A stretch of 64,000 bases of DNA from Pseudomonadota bacterium (GCA_021798835.1 JAJZBQ010000009.1:1-64000); one strand, 5' to 3'. Counted from the first letter of the stretch, positions 44,026-54,385 are shown. Program-made: numbers and translations. The notes: generated by a model from the sequence alone, not told the origin.

Positions 44026-46446
44026 TTATTGATAGAGCGCCATCTGGAGTTTGGCAATGGCGGTCTTCATGCCGTGTAGCCCACCAAAATACCTGGTGGC
44101 GATTTCCGAAGGATTGCCATAGCGATCAAAGGGTTGTACTTTCATCAACTCGGACAACGCATTGAATTGCAGGATGCCGCGCTCGATGTAACGGTCGAGC
44201 AGCAATGACAGGATGTCACGCGCGGTGTCTCCATATTGTGCAAACAAGTCTGGTGTCAGCCGTTTGGCTGTCTCTGCGCGTTGACGGCGTGTCCGCAATG
44301 GCGCATTCCATGCCAGATGGCACAGCAGGTCGAACGGGTCAGCGTCGGGTTGTTCGCTGCTGGCCGTCAATTCTTCAAAGCTGATACCGCGTTCCGTCAG
44401 TTCACGCAGCACCTCGGCACGGGTGTCCGGATTGACCCAGGCTGACTGCAACGCCTCGCGCGTGGGGTACAGCGTGCGCACAGCACGACCGGAATATTCA
44501 GTGTACTTGATCACCTGGAGTTTCTTGCCATCGGTATCCAGATCGTAAACCAGATGACCGATGACTTCGACTTCACCACCGTCGATGTAGAATTTGCGGG
44601 GTTCAGGTGCGTCTGCAATCACTAATCCAACGCCAGATCCCATGCCGTCTTCTGGCATTTCATAGGTAAACTGCTCAATATTCTCGACAGATTTAATTTC
44701 CACTTCCGAGCTGTCAACCTGCACACCGGCTTCATCGACGGTTACTTCCTCAATTCTCACCGGATCACCGTCGAAATCCGGATCAGCAAAATGCCGCGTG
44801 GCCGTACCGGTAAAATCGATGATATTGAAATATTCCTTGCCGTAATCCTCGTTCAAACGCGTGCCCCGTCCAATGATCTGCTTGAACTCGGCACGCGAGC
44901 CGACCACACGCGCCAGCACCACGTTCTTGATCATTTCGGCATCGACACCTGTTGTTAGCAACTGTGAAGTGGTCAGGATAACTGGCGTAGGTTTGTCCAC
45001 ATCCTGAAAGTGCGACAGGTGCGTCAGGCCAATGGCTCCCTCGTCGGCAGTCACGCGACAGACATAATCGGGATACTGTTTGACCAGGTCGCTATTCAGA
45101 TTAAGCAATTCCTGCCGCATCTCGGCTGCGTGTTCCTGATCGACACAGAACACCAGGGTTTTTGCAAAACGATCCGTTCCCTTGAGCAAATCGGTCAGAT
45201 GCCGTGCCATCGCCCGGGTGCGCGAACGCAGTGCGACAACTCGTTCGAAGTCCCTGGTCTGATATTCGTCGTCGGGCACTTCTCGACCATAACGATCCAG
45301 CTCATCCTTGCTGGGGCGCCAACCGGCAGCATCGACACTGGTGATGACACGATGTACGCGATACGGCGCCAGAAAACCATCTTCTATACCTTGCCGCAAG
45401 CTGTAGGTATAAACCGGATTGCCAAAGTATTCGTAGCTGTCACGGGATTCTTCACGCAACGGTGTGGCTGTCATGCCAAACTGAATGGCTGGTTCAAAAT
45501 AATCCAGCACTGCCCGCCAGGCGCTTTCGTCGCGACTCGAACCGCGATGACATTCGTCGATAATGATCAGGTCAAAAAAATCCGGGCGGTACTGGCGGAA
45601 CACGTCACTATTCGCGGTAGTCAGGGCCTGATAAATGCCAAAGTACATATCCCGGCTCTGACTGACCTCTCCGCCGGCAATTTTGTATCGCGCATCGCCA
45701 AATGGCGCAAACATTTTAGCCATCGGGTCATCGACCAGAATATTGCGATCCGCAAGAAACAGAATTTTCGGACGCCGGTATTCCCCGGTGCGGTTCCAGC
45801 GGCTGTTCCATAGTTTCCAGCAAATCTGGAATGCAACAGCCGTTTTTCCTGTACCAGTGGCCAGCGTAGCCAAAATGCGTTTCTGTCCCTGAAGGATGGC
45901 TTCGATGACGCGATGAATGGCAATCTGCTGGTAATAGCGCGGTATCTTGCCGGACACCAGATTGAATGGTTCAAGCAGATGGGTTGTGGCAATCCCGGAA
46001 AATTGTGAAGCAGAGGTCAATCGAGCGAATAACTCATCCGGCGTTGCATACCGTTCCACTTCACGTTCGGTCCCGGTGATGTAATCAATCTCAATGATGC
46101 GCTGACCATTGGTGGCATAGGCGAATTTGAGACCAAGAATCTCGGCATATTCACGCGCCTGTTGCACGCCACCTTCCGCAGACAAGCCGATTTCCTTGGC
46201 TTCTACGACAGCAATCGGATAGTCACGGCGAAAGTACAGCAGATAATCTGCGCGCTTCTGTTTGCCGCGTCGTGCCTTGCCACCAGCCACAAAGATACGT
46301 CCATTGGTAAACGTACGTTGCTCACCGATTGAATGGGGTTGATCTGCCCAACCGGCTTCCGTCAGTTTGGGCGTAACGAATAGACGACAGGTATCTGCCT
46401 CAGTCATCTTGTCATGCCCAACCATACTGATCATTCCCGCACCCAC
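44026..46446 (-). CDS. hsdR: HsdR, type I restriction endonuclease (EcoEI-like)
   Basis: An 806-residue translocase-nuclease, close to the size of EcoEI-type HsdR. The N-terminal endonuclease has YPIAVVEAKEIG (PD-(D/E)XK-type ExK), the helicase has ATGTGKTAVAFQI (Walker A), LIIIDECHRGSSRDES (DECH box), FGMTATPLREES and QIIGRGTRLNEDYGKEYF (motif VI), followed by a C-terminal EcoEI-type domain (LNALSELMKVQPFDRYG). The frame begins with a GTG at 46446; internal ATGs at 46434 and 46407 are possible starts. It is the first gene of the minus-strand defence operon. Confidence 0.94.
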   Translation of the reverse strand: MGAGMISMVGHDKMTEADTCRLFVTPKLTEAGWADQPHSIGEQRTFTNGRIFVAGGKARRGKQKRADYLLYFRRDYPIAVVEAKEIGLSAEGGVQQAREYAEILGLKFAYATNGQRIIEIDYITGTEREVERYATPDELFARLTSASQFSGIATTHLLEPFNLVSGKIPRYYQQIAIHRVIEAILQGQKRILATLATGTGKTAVAFQICWKLWNSRWNRTGEYRRPKILFLADRNILVDDPMAKMFAPFGDARYKIAGGEVSQSRDMYFGIYQALTTANSDVFRQYRPDFFDLIIIDECHRGSSRDESAWRAVLDYFEPAIQFGMTATPLREESRDSYEYFGNPVYTYSLRQGIEDGFLAPYRVHRVITSVDAAGWRPSKDELDRYGREVPDDEYQTRDFERVVALRSRTRAMARHLTDLLKGTDRFAKTLVFCVDQEHAAEMRQELLNLNSDLVKQYPDYVCRVTADEGAIGLTHLSHFQDVDKPTPVILTTSQLLTTGVDAEMIKNVVLARVVGSRAEFKQIIGRGTRLNEDYGKEYFNIIDFTGTATRHFADPDFDGDPVRIEEVTVDEAGVQVDSSEVEIKSVENIEQFTYEMPEDGMGSGVGLVIADAPEPRKFYIDGGEVEVIGHLVYDLDTDGKKLQVIKYTEYSGRAVRTLYPTREALQSAWVNPDTRAEVLRELTERGISFEELTASSEQPDADPFDLLCHLAWNAPLRTRRQRAETAKRLTPDLFAQYGDTARDILSLLLDRYIERGILQFNALSELMKVQPFDRYGNPSEIATRYFGGLHGMKTAIAKLQMALYQ

Positions 46447-46586
46447 ATTTCATCCACGCCGCCCAGATTCTACACTGCTGCCATTACCCAATACAGACAT
46501 GTGCAGTATGCCAGCCTATATAAATCACTGACTGAAAGTCTAAAGCATAACGGAAAAATGAAATGGACAAATTCCGTACAAGGTAA

Positions 46587-46638
46587 GGCATTGTGGTACA
46601 AATCGCGCAAGCCTCCGGCTTTTCTCTTGCACAATGCC
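46587..46638. other. Large imperfect hairpin in the intergenic region upstream of hsdR
   Basis: GGCATTGTG (46587-46595) pairs with CACAATGCC (46630-46638); inside, GCAAG pairs with CTTGC, and GCC-TCC-GGC forms the tip. It lies in the 386-bp region between divergently transcribed hsdR and the next gene. It could be a terminator-like structure, an origin (replication or transfer) or a regulatory element. The rest of 46447-46832 shows no gene. Confidence 0.5.
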
Positions 46639-46832
46639 ACTTGGTCAGGCTGCGCCCGACACCCACTCCGCACGAAAATCAATCTGCTTCCTGCTGATGT
46701 ACTCCGCGTTTCACTTGTCACACCTTCACCGCACCCAACCGAAAACTGCCCTGCCTGCTGGGGGGGTGTACACCTTGCGGAATAGAGGTATGAGCCGCCA
46801 AAGTTTGAAGTGTTTTTTGAAAGGATTCCGGT

Positions 46833-47447
46833 ATGAAAAACCAGAATGACCCAGCAGATCCACCTGCATTCGACCCGGCAACTGCCGATGCGTTGATTGC
46901 ATCGGGTGCCAAAGCCTTGCTCAGGCTGTTGAAGAAAAGGCGCAAGGCCAGGGAGGTTGCAACGGCGCGTGAGTTTGCCAATGTGGCAATCAGAAGCCTG
47001 GAGCCTATTTTGCAGCAGGCTTTTGATGACGGCTTGACGATTCCCGAAATCATCGTTGTGCTGGAAAACCAGTTCCCGAATTCCACCAGGTCTGATCTGA
47101 AATACGCACTCAACAACATGCGCGACCGGCAGAAACGGATTCGTTTCAATCTATCACGAGAAGTGCCAGCGAAAGAAGATGCAACACAAACGGTTGCTCC
47201 CACCCCGGCCACGAACAAAGGCGCTTCCAGAGTCAGCAAACCGGCAGCACCCGAGAACAGCACCAGAGTCGCGCCGAAATATGGCAAGTTTGAACTGCCC
47301 GCATGGGCAGATGGCTCAGACAAGCGCGCCGACGAAACGGACGAAGATTACCGGTTCCGCAAGGAAATTGAAGGCCCACCCGAAGCCAACTCAAATTCAT
47401 TGGCGAACAATTTTAATGGAGAACACCAACATGCCACAACGCACTGA
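46833..47447 (+). CDS. Hypothetical basic helical protein of the element
   Basis: A 204-residue protein not recognised by me. Residues 10-90 are helical, with a basic patch LLKKRRKAREVATAREFANV and a conserved-looking IPEIIVVLENQFPNSTRSDLKYALNNMRDRQKR, which resembles a DNA-binding or mobilisation accessory protein. The C-terminal half is Pro/Thr/Ala-rich and low in complexity, ending with a PAWADGSDKRADETDEDYRFRKE-like acidic-basic stretch. The last 17 bases overlap the start of the AlpA-like gene. Ribosome site GGATT upstream is weak. Its place between defence cargo and integrase suggests an element maintenance function. Confidence 0.6.
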   Translation: MKNQNDPADPPAFDPATADALIASGAKALLRLLKKRRKAREVATAREFANVAIRSLEPILQQAFDDGLTIPEIIVVLENQFPNSTRSDLKYALNNMRDRQKRIRFNLSREVPAKEDATQTVAPTPATNKGASRVSKPAAPENSTRVAPKYGKFELPAWADGSDKRADETDEDYRFRKEIEGPPEANSNSLANNFNGEHQHATTH

Positions 47448-47637
47448 AAAACCCATCCTGATCCGTCGTCAGCAGGTAGAGGCCATGACTTCCTTGAGTC
47501 GTTCGCGTATTTATGCGCTGATCAAAACCGGTGAGTTTCCGCCGCCCATCCGCCTGGGTGCCCAGTCGGTTGCCTGGGTGCGCACCGATATCGACGAATG
47601 GATCGTTCAACGCATCGAAGCCAGCAAACCGATATGA
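47431..47637 (+). CDS. AlpA-like phage/element regulator (excisionase-type)
   Basis: A 68-residue protein starting MPQRTEKPILIRRQQVEAMT, with SRSRIYALIKTGEFPPPIRLGAQSVAWVRTDIDEWIVQRIEAS. R..QV..MTSLSRS.IY.L...G.FP.PI.LG...V.W...D...W is the AlpA/MerR-like winged helix of satellite phages and genomic islands, which activates integrase or excision. GGAG lies 10 bases before the ATG at 47431. Its stop overlaps the next gene's start by ATGA. Confidence 0.85.
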   Translation: MPQRTEKPILIRRQQVEAMTSLSRSRIYALIKTGEFPPPIRLGAQSVAWVRTDIDEWIVQRIEASKPI

Positions 47638-48206
47638 CAAACCAGCAAAAGAAGCGATACCATGCTGATACGTCATGGTTTCATTTATTTCGGGACATGG
47701 CCGACAACGGCGATCTGGCCAGAATGCCCGGATCGACCGTCAAGGTGTATCTCGTGTTGAAATCCTACGCGCACTTTGTCACCGGGCAGGCTTTTCCAGA
47801 AATCCCGACCATTGCGGAAAAATCAGGTCTGTCCGTTTCGCAGGTCATCCGTTGCCTGAAAAATCTGGTCGCCATGGGGTTTCTAAGAACAACCAGAAAT
47901 GGACGCAAAAACATTTACCATCTGTATGAAAAAGTGGTTGTCCGGGACGAAACAGGCAGGACGGCTGCCATGGCCACATGGGAATACCAACCGCAGAAGA
48001 ACAAGCAAACTGTTACCGATCTGAACCAGATAGTGGGTAATGGTGAACTCGATCAGACACACCAGATCATCCATATCAAGAATGTTCAGGTTCAGATCAA
48101 CAAAGCTGATCTGGACAAACTGGCTGGGCAAGATCCGAAATTTGTCGAACAACTGTTGTCGATCAGAGCCAGGATGCTCATGCGGAATCAGCATGAAAAA
48201 ACCTGA
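47634..48206 (+). CDS. Helix-turn-helix protein (possible replication or control protein)
   Basis: A 190-residue protein. FHLFRDMADNGDLARMPGSTVKVYLVLKSYAHF, then EIPTIAEKSGLSVSQVIRCLKNLVAMGFLRTTRNGRKNIYHL is a winged helix-turn-helix of the sort seen in plasmid replication initiators and in element-borne regulators. The second half (KNVQVQINKADLDKL) is unknown. It is translationally coupled to the AlpA-like gene (ATGA overlap), making a two-gene control module. Residues for DNA relaxase or primase activity are not visible. Confidence 0.65.
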   Translation: MTNQQKKRYHADTSWFHLFRDMADNGDLARMPGSTVKVYLVLKSYAHFVTGQAFPEIPTIAEKSGLSVSQVIRCLKNLVAMGFLRTTRNGRKNIYHLYEKVVVRDETGRTAAMATWEYQPQKNKQTVTDLNQIVGNGELDQTHQIIHIKNVQVQINKADLDKLAGQDPKFVEQLLSIRARMLMRNQHEKT

Positions 48207-48441
48207 AAGTTATACACATGTCACCCATGACACCCTAACAAGAATATATATAAAACCAGATTACGCACGCGCCCTGAACGAGATGACCAATTGGCCATGC
48301 CTGGAATGGCTGATTGCAACATTTGCCGGCCAGCGGGACGAGCAACGGCGCACAACACCTGCCGGATCAAACAAAAACCATTCCTCATGTGTTTTTCATG
48401 GCTGCAATGAAGCATCCCTTACCCAACCCGATTTTATCGCG

Positions 48442-49669
48442 CTACGCCGTTCTGAATGGCAGAACAGCGGCCCCCGATTTCAGGTTCATCAGGTAATCAG
48501 ACCATGCCTGCATCATTGCCCGCCGTTCGGTCAGGTATTTTGCTTTGTTGTAAACGCCCCTGACGGTGTGATCTTTGTGGGCGAGTTGCGCTTCAATCGC
48601 ATCCGGGTTGTAACCCTGTTCGTTCAGCAAGGTGCTGGCTATGTGGCGAAAGCCGTGGCCGGTGATCTGGGTCTGGGTGTCATAACCCAGTGCGCGCAAT
48701 GCCTTGTTGACGGTGTTTTCACTCATGGGGCGGTCAGCATTGTATGTGCCAGCAAAAACATATCGGCCCGCGCCGGACAGCGGGTGAATATCCTGCAAGA
48801 TGGCCAGCGCCTGGCTGGACAGTAGCACCATGTGTTCACGCCCCGCTTTCATTTTTTCGCCGGGTATTGTCCACATGGCTGCATCAAAATCAATTTCGCT
48901 CCATTCCGCATGGCGCAACTCACCGGGGCGAGCCAGAACCAATGGCGCCAATACCAGTGCCGCATGGGTGACATAGCCGCCGCCATAACCGTCGATCTTG
49001 CGCATCAGCTCGCCGATCTGGGCAGGTTCGGTGATGGAAGCAAAATGAGTGCCATTCACCGGTGCCAGTGCGCCGCGCAAATCCATGACAATGTTACGGT
49101 CTGTCTTGCCCGACGCCACGGCAAAACGAAACACCTGTGAGCAATCAGACAGGGCGCGATGCTGCCCCACGCGCTTCAATTCTGCGCAAGGTTTGCAGCA
49201 GTTGTGGTGCGGTCATGTCGGCGATACCAACGTCACCCAGCCAGGGGAAGATATCGGATTGCAACCGGTTGATGATTTTGTTGGCATGGGTGGATTTCCA
49301 CTTGGCGGAAGTCACCGCAAACCATTTACGGGCGATGGCTTCAAAGGTAGATTCGGCAACCACTTTGGCCGTTTCCTGCGCCTCGACAATTACCGCCTTC
49401 CTGGCTTTTTTGGTCAGCGACTCCGCCGGGTCTTTACCATCGGCCAACAAGGTCTTGGCTTCGTCGCGCTTGCAGCGTGCCTGTGAAAGGGTGATGGCAG
49501 GATATTTGCCAATAGCCAGCAGCTTTTGCTTGCTCTCAAAGCGGTAAGCCATGCGCCAGTATTTACTGCCGTTCGGGTGCACCAAGAGAAACAAACCGCC
49601 GCTATCGGACAGCTTTTGCTGCTTGTCCGCAGCTTTGGCGTTCTTGATCTGAAATTCGGTCAAAGCCAT
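48442..49669 (-). pseudogene. P4-type tyrosine integrase, frameshifted
   Basis: The N-terminal part (49669 to about 49160) reads MALTEFQIKNAKAADKQQ with the arm-binding DUF4102 domain (GLFLLVHPNGSKYWRMAYRF, LAIGKYPAITLSQAR) and the core-binding domain. It stops at 49145 after RRIEARGA. The other frame continues with HRALSDCSQVFRFAVASGKT and the catalytic domain: LARPGELRHAEW (Arg), ITGHGFRHIASTLLNEQG (HxxR) and the final Tyr in VYNKAKYL. Relatives have several residues (about VETA) between RGA and HR; these are absent in both frames, pointing to a real small deletion. Full-length domain content is otherwise intact. It lies downstream of tRNA-Ala in the same direction. Confidence 0.85.
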
Positions 49670-49692
49670 GTTGCACCAGCCTTTGCAGGGAT

Positions 49693-49742
49693 TTGTTGGT
49701 ACATTTTCAGGGTATTTTCTGAAAATATACCATGTACCAACA
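49693..49742. repeat. Two arm-site-like repeats at the integrase end
   Basis: TTGTTGGTACA (49693-49703; reverse of TGTACCAACAA) and TGTACCAACA (49733-49742) face each other across an imperfect AT-rich hairpin (TTTTCAG/CTGAAAA). They lie between the integrase start and the tRNA, matching the pair at 35990-36012. Confidence 0.65.
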
Positions 49743-49855
49743 GATGGCGCAGGCTCTAACAGGAACACCAATGAACGATTTTTCAATCAAACCAGAGTGT
49801 TACCTGCCTGTCTCTGACTGTTCCGGAACAGTGGAGAATTGTCCGGAATGTTATT

Positions 49856-49931
<76 letters not shown>

Positions 49932-50115
49932 CACGTAATCCCGAAATTATAGCGTATAACCTGAATGGGTGCAAGTTTGAGTTGTAAGCGGCAAGTCAAT
50001 GGGGTGGATAATCGAGTTTATGCGAGTCTTATTAAGTTGGATATGCATGGGCATGAAAATTAATGAATGGCCTTGGTTGCCAATGCTATTGGTTATGGTT
50101 GCATGCGGAATGTTG

Positions 50116-50121
50116 TATAAT
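50116..50121 (+). promoter_or_regulatory. Consensus -10 box upstream of hns
   Basis: TATAAT ends 30 bases before the ATG at 50152. No good -35 is found at 16-18 bases (TTATGG at 50093 is weak), which suggests an activator-dependent or AT-curved promoter. Confidence 0.4.
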
Positions 50122-50151
50122 TCCCGATGTGGTATTTACTGGGAGATGATA

Positions 50152-50439
50152 ATGGCAACCTATGACGAATTAATGGCTCAGGCCGAGCAATTGAAGAAAC
50201 AAGCGGAGAATGTTCGCCTTCAGGAAAAGATGCAAATTGTAACGGAATTGCGCGAGAAGATTGCTCGATTTGGGATTACAGCCAAAGATCTGGGGTTTGG
50301 TGGGCGTGCATCGCGTCAAGCATCGGGTTTGCGTTATCGTGGACCCAATGGCGAGATATGGAGCGGCAAAGGACGTCGTCCTGAGTGGTTGCGACAGGCG
50401 CTCAGCGAAGGGCGTAGCAAATCAGATTTTGTGATCTGA
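50152..50439 (+). CDS. H-NS family nucleoid protein
   Basis: A 95-residue protein starting MATYDELMAQAEQLKKQAEN, with an N-terminal coiled oligomerisation domain (about 1-50) and the C-terminal H-NS DNA-binding domain with core YRGPNGEIWSGKGRRPEWL (GxxWSGxGRxPxW). Small H-NS/HvrA-type proteins bind AT-rich foreign DNA and silence it. GGGAG precedes the ATG; a longer open frame upstream lacks a ribosome site. Its 3' end overlaps the convergent rarA gene by 18 bases. It stands next to the tRNA-Ala element but outside it. Confidence 0.9.
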   Translation: MATYDELMAQAEQLKKQAENVRLQEKMQIVTELREKIARFGITAKDLGFGGRASRQASGLRYRGPNGEIWSGKGRRPEWLRQALSEGRSKSDFVI

Positions 50440-51777
50440 TCGGAATTCGCGGTCCCAATTTTCCAGTTGACGGAGTTTCTCACGTATCTGGATTTCCAGG
50501 CCGCGATCGACGGGTTGGTACCAATGGGGAGGAGATAGGTTCTCCGGTAGATAGTTAACCCCGGCAGCATAGCCATGGGGCTCGTCGTGAGCGTGGCGAT
50601 ATTCGCGCCCATGATTTTGTTTCTTTGCCAATGTGGTAGGAGCGTTGCGCAGGTGGAGCGGTACGGCGCGGCTTTGGTCCTGCTGGACAAAAGCCATGGC
50701 CTGCTTGAAGGCGCGGTAACCAGCATCACTCTTGGCAGCTACCGCCAAATAGAGGGTGGCTTGTGCGAGGGATAATTCCCCTTCAGGACTTCCCAGACGG
50801 TCATAGGCAAGGGCAGCATCCGTGGCGATCTGCATGGCGCGTGGGTCTGCCAGCCCAATGTCTTCCCAAGCCATGCGAATCAGGCGGCGTGCCAGATAGC
50901 GGGGATCTGCCCCGCCCGCGAGCATTCGGCATAACCAATAAAGGGCTGCGTCAGGATTGGAACCGCGAACCGACTTGTGAAGAGCGGAAATCTGATCATA
51001 AAAAGCATCCCCGTTTTTGTCAAAACGTTGCCCATTTCGAATTAGTGTATTACTAATGAAGTCGGCATTCAGCGTATGGATCGATTGGGTGATGGCAGCA
51101 GTCTGACATTGTTCGAGTAACGTGATCAAACGTCGTCCATCACCATCTGCATATTGCACCAGGCATTGTTGGGCAGTTTCTTCAATTATCAGATCTGGTT
51201 TCAGAAATGTGCGTGCTCGATTGAGAAGTTGCTCCAGTTCGACTTCCGTCAGGGGATGCAAGACATATACTTGCGTGCGCGATAATAGGGCTGTGTTGAC
51301 TTCAAATGCTGGATTTTCCGTGGTCGCCCCGACCAAAGTAAACAGACCCGATTCGGTATAAGGCAATAACGCGTCTTGCTGTGACTTGTTGAAACGATGA
51401 ATTTCATCGATGAACAGTAGCGTATGGGTTCCCGATTCGCGAAAAGTCTGAGCCTGTTCGACGGCACCACGGATATCCTTGACACCCGAAAATACTGCAG
51501 ATAGTGCGATGAACTGACAATCAAAGGCGGGAGCCATGAGTCGTGCCAGGGTGGTTTTTCCCACGCCGGGAGGGCCCCAAAGTATCATCGAGTGCCCTCG
51601 TCGAGCTTGAAAAGCGAGACGCAGGGGTTTCCCTGGACCCAGCAGGTGCGCTTGGCCAATCACGTCATCCAGTGAAGTGGGACGCAGTCGTTCGGCTAAA
51701 GGGATCGTCGGGGGGGAGAGCATGGCACGTATGTCGGGTCGGACGACAGGAGTATCGTCGGGGTGATTATAATCCAA
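50422..51777 (-). CDS. rarA: RarA (MgsA) replication-associated recombination ATPase
   Basis: A 451-residue AAA+ protein of the clamp-loader-like RarA/WRNIP1 family, which acts at stalled forks. LAERLRPTSLDDVIGQAHLLG opens the AAA domain, GPPGVGKTTLA is Walker A, LFIDEIHRFNKSQQDALLP is Walker B/sensor, GATTENPAFEVN is sensor 1, and the C-terminal MgsA domain contains KSVRGSNPDAALYWLCRMLAGG and REYRHAHDEPHGYAAGVNYLPE. Divergent from mutS by about 20 bases, convergent with hns. Intact and typical length. Confidence 0.95.
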   Translation of the reverse strand: MDYNHPDDTPVVRPDIRAMLSPPTIPLAERLRPTSLDDVIGQAHLLGPGKPLRLAFQARRGHSMILWGPPGVGKTTLARLMAPAFDCQFIALSAVFSGVKDIRGAVEQAQTFRESGTHTLLFIDEIHRFNKSQQDALLPYTESGLFTLVGATTENPAFEVNTALLSRTQVYVLHPLTEVELEQLLNRARTFLKPDLIIEETAQQCLVQYADGDGRRLITLLEQCQTAAITQSIHTLNADFISNTLIRNGQRFDKNGDAFYDQISALHKSVRGSNPDAALYWLCRMLAGGADPRYLARRLIRMAWEDIGLADPRAMQIATDAALAYDRLGSPEGELSLAQATLYLAVAAKSDAGYRAFKQAMAFVQQDQSRAVPLHLRNAPTTLAKKQNHGREYRHAHDEPHGYAAGVNYLPENLSPPHWYQPVDRGLEIQIREKLRQLENWDREFRSDHKI

Positions 51778-51805
51778 TCTTGGTTGATTTTAAGTGATGG
51801 TTGTC

Positions 51806-54385
51806 ATGGATCTATCTGCTCATACACCGGTGATGCGTCAATATTTGACGATCAAGGCTGCGCATCCCTCGCGTTTGCTGTTTTATCGCATGGGAGATTT
51901 TTATGAACTCTTTTATGAGGATGCTGAAAAAGCGGCGCGTTTGCTGGATATCTCGCTGACGCGACGTGGGAGTTCGGCGGGACAGCCTATTCCCATGGCG
52001 GGAGTCCCCTTTCATGCGGCGGAAGCCTATCTGGCGCGCCTGGTAGAAAAGGGCGAATCGGTAGCCATCTGTGAGCAGATCGGTGATCCTGCTACCAGCA
52101 AGGGGCCAGTGGAACGTCAGGTGGTGCGTGTCGTGACACCTGGCACGGTGACGGAGTCTGCCCTGTTGCCAGATCATAAGGATGCACCACTGGTGGCTTT
52201 GGTGGAGCAGTCGGGGCGGCTCGGGGTGGCATTGATGATTTTGAGTCAGGGGCGCTTCGAGGTGCTGGAAACTCGGGTGGAGGACCGTCAGGCTGAACTC
52301 GAACGCTTACAGCCAAGGGAAGTGTTGATCCGTGAAAAAATGGGGGTGGAGACTGGAACCTGGGTGGTGCAATCCTTGCCGACTTGGCAATTCGATGTCG
52401 AGCGCGCACAACGTGATCTGCAAGACTATTTCGGAGTGCGGGAACTGGCGGCCTTTGGTCAGTTATCGGGACTGATGTTGTCTGCTGCAGGGGCACTGTT
52501 GTCCTATGTGCGACAGACACAGGGGCAACGCTTGCCGCATATCGATCAGATACGGGTGTTGGCACCGGATATCTGGGTCAGGATGGATAGTGTGACGCGT
52601 CGAAATCTTGAATTGACCGAAACACTGCGGGGAGCGGACAAGCCTACTCTGTTTTCAGTCTTTGATGGTTGTGCCACAGCCATGGGTCGACGTTTGTTGC
52701 GTCATTGGTTGCATCATCCCTTGCGCGACCGGGATGTCATTCTGGCACGTCAACAGGCTATTTCCACCCTGATAGGGGAAGGTGATGCACGCCATGCGGC
52801 GGAGGTTGCGCGTTGTTTGAGGGCTACGGGTGATGTTGAGCGCATCATGAGTCGTATGGCCATGGCTACGGTGCGCCCCCGAGACCTGGTGAGTCTGCGC
52901 GAGACGTTGCAGCAATTACCGGCGATAGGGGTTGCGTTGGGGAAAGTGGATGATCCGGTGTTGCGGCATTGGCACCAGGTATTGGCGCACTTTCCACCCG
53001 AGTTGCGCATGTGTCTGGAACAGGCGATCGCACAGGAACCGGCCACGGTTATTCGTGAGGGAGGTGTGATCGCTTCTGGGTATGATCAGGAACTGGATGA
53101 ATGGCGTGCGATTCAGACGGATTGCGGGGCTTTTCTGAAGGATCTGGAAAATCGGGAGCGTGAGCGCACGGGGATTCCTAGTCTCAAGGTGGAATATAAC
53201 CGGGTTCATGGATTCTATATCGAAGTGACCCATGTGCATCGTGCGTCAATTCCTGCGGATTACCAGCGTCGCCAAACCCTGAAAAATGCGGAGCGTTACC
53301 TGACTCCGGAACTCAAGGCGTTTGAGGAACGGGCACTCTCGGCGGGTGAGCGTGCGCTGGCCCGCGAAAAGTGGCTCTATGCCCAATTGCTCGAACGGTT
53401 GACCGAGTATCTGGGGGTACTCAAGCAACTGGCTTTGGCGCTGGCAGAAATGGATGTATTGGCAAATATGGCAGAGCGGGCTGTGACCTTGCAGTTATGC
53501 CGGCCCCAGATAAATCTGGAGGCGGAACTGGAGATTGCCGGGGGACGCCATCCCGTGGTTGAGCAGCAAGTCTCAAAATTTGTTCCCAATGATGGTTTGC
53601 TGAATGGAGGGCGTCGACTGTTGTTGATCACGGGGCCAAACATGGGGGGGAAGTCCACCTATATGCGGCAGACGGCATTGATCGTGCTGCTCGCCATGGT
53701 GGGGAGTTACGTGCCCGCCAAGGCTGCCCGCATCGGGTTGGTTGACCAGATTTTCACGCGTATCGGGTCGGGCGATGACCTGGCGTCGGGGCGTTCGACG
53801 TTTTTGGTGGAGATGGCTGAGGCAGCTTATATCTTGCATAATGCCACGCCTCGGAGTCTGGTGTTGATCGATGAAATCGGGCGTGGTACATCGACGTTCG
53901 ATGGTCTGGCACTGGCTCAGGCCATTGCCCGTCATTTGCTGGAGGTGAATCGGGCGCTCTGCCTGTTTGCCACGCACTATTTCGAGATGACGCAGATGGA
54001 AAAAGTTTTTCCGCACGTCATCAACGTTCATCTGGACGCCGTGGAACATCGTGATGAGATCGTGTTTTTGCACGCACTGGCCGATGGGCCGGCCAGTCGC
54101 AGTTACGGGCTGCAGGTGGCGGCACTGGCTGGGATTCCGCGACAGGCGTTGCGCTGGTCACGGCAATTATTGGTGCGTCTGGAGGAACAGGACCTGGCTC
54201 GTGTGGGACCCCAGGGAGATTTGTTTCTGGGTGGGCTTCCTGGGCATGGGGGTAAGGAAATCGAGCAGGAGCCGCTGCCCAGACATCCTGTCATCGAGCG
54301 CCTGATCCATCTGGAAGCAGATCAGTTGACCCCGCGCATGGCACTGGAACTGCTCTATGAGTTGATCGATCAGGCCGGGCATTGA
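51806..54385 (+). CDS. mutS: MutS, DNA mismatch-recognition protein
   Basis: A protein of about 859 residues, normal for bacterial MutS. The N-terminal mismatch domain has [31 protein letters not shown], including the FYELF phenylalanine that stacks on the mismatch; the clamp/lever part runs to about 560; the ATPase has [20 protein letters not shown] (Walker A), [19 protein letters not shown] and [10 protein letters not shown]. The first start candidates are a GTG at 51794, ATG at 51797 and ATG at 51806; none has a strong ribosome site and I chose the last by homology. The C-terminal tetramerisation tail is present ([12 protein letters not shown]). Confidence 0.96.
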   Translation: MDLSAHTPVMRQYLTIKAAHPSRLLFYRMGDFYELFYEDAEKAARLLDISLTRRGSSAGQPIPMAGVPFHAAEAYLARLVEKGESVAICEQIGDPATSKGPVERQVVRVVTPGTVTESALLPDHKDAPLVALVEQSGRLGVALMILSQGRFEVLETRVEDRQAELERLQPREVLIREKMGVETGTWVVQSLPTWQFDVERAQRDLQDYFGVRELAAFGQLSGLMLSAAGALLSYVRQTQGQRLPHIDQIRVLAPDIWVRMDSVTRRNLELTETLRGADKPTLFSVFDGCATAMGRRLLRHWLHHPLRDRDVILARQQAISTLIGEGDARHAAEVARCLRATGDVERIMSRMAMATVRPRDLVSLRETLQQLPAIGVALGKVDDPVLRHWHQVLAHFPPELRMCLEQAIAQEPATVIREGGVIASGYDQELDEWRAIQTDCGAFLKDLENRERERTGIPSLKVEYNRVHGFYIEVTHVHRASIPADYQRRQTLKNAERYLTPELKAFEERALSAGERALAREKWLYAQLLERLTEYLGVLKQLALALAEMDVLANMAERAVTLQLCRPQINLEAELEIAGGRHPVVEQQVSKFVPNDGLLNGGRRLLLITGPNMGGKSTYMRQTALIVLLAMVGSYVPAKAARIGLVDQIFTRIGSGDDLASGRSTFLVEMAEAAYILHNATPRSLVLIDEIGRGTSTFDGLALAQAIARHLLEVNRALCLFATHYFEMTQMEKVFPHVINVHLDAVEHRDEIVFLHALADGPASRSYGLQVAALAGIPRQALRWSRQLLVRLEEQDLARVGPQGDLFLGGLPGHGGKEIEQEPLPRHPVIERLIHLEADQLTPRMALELLYELIDQAGH

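Noticed and set aside
48193..48825. A plus-strand frame beginning MKKPESYTHVTHDTLTRIY
   Set aside because: The first 80 codons might be a small gene, but no family is recognised and the rest lies antisense to the integrase catalytic domain. I do not call it.
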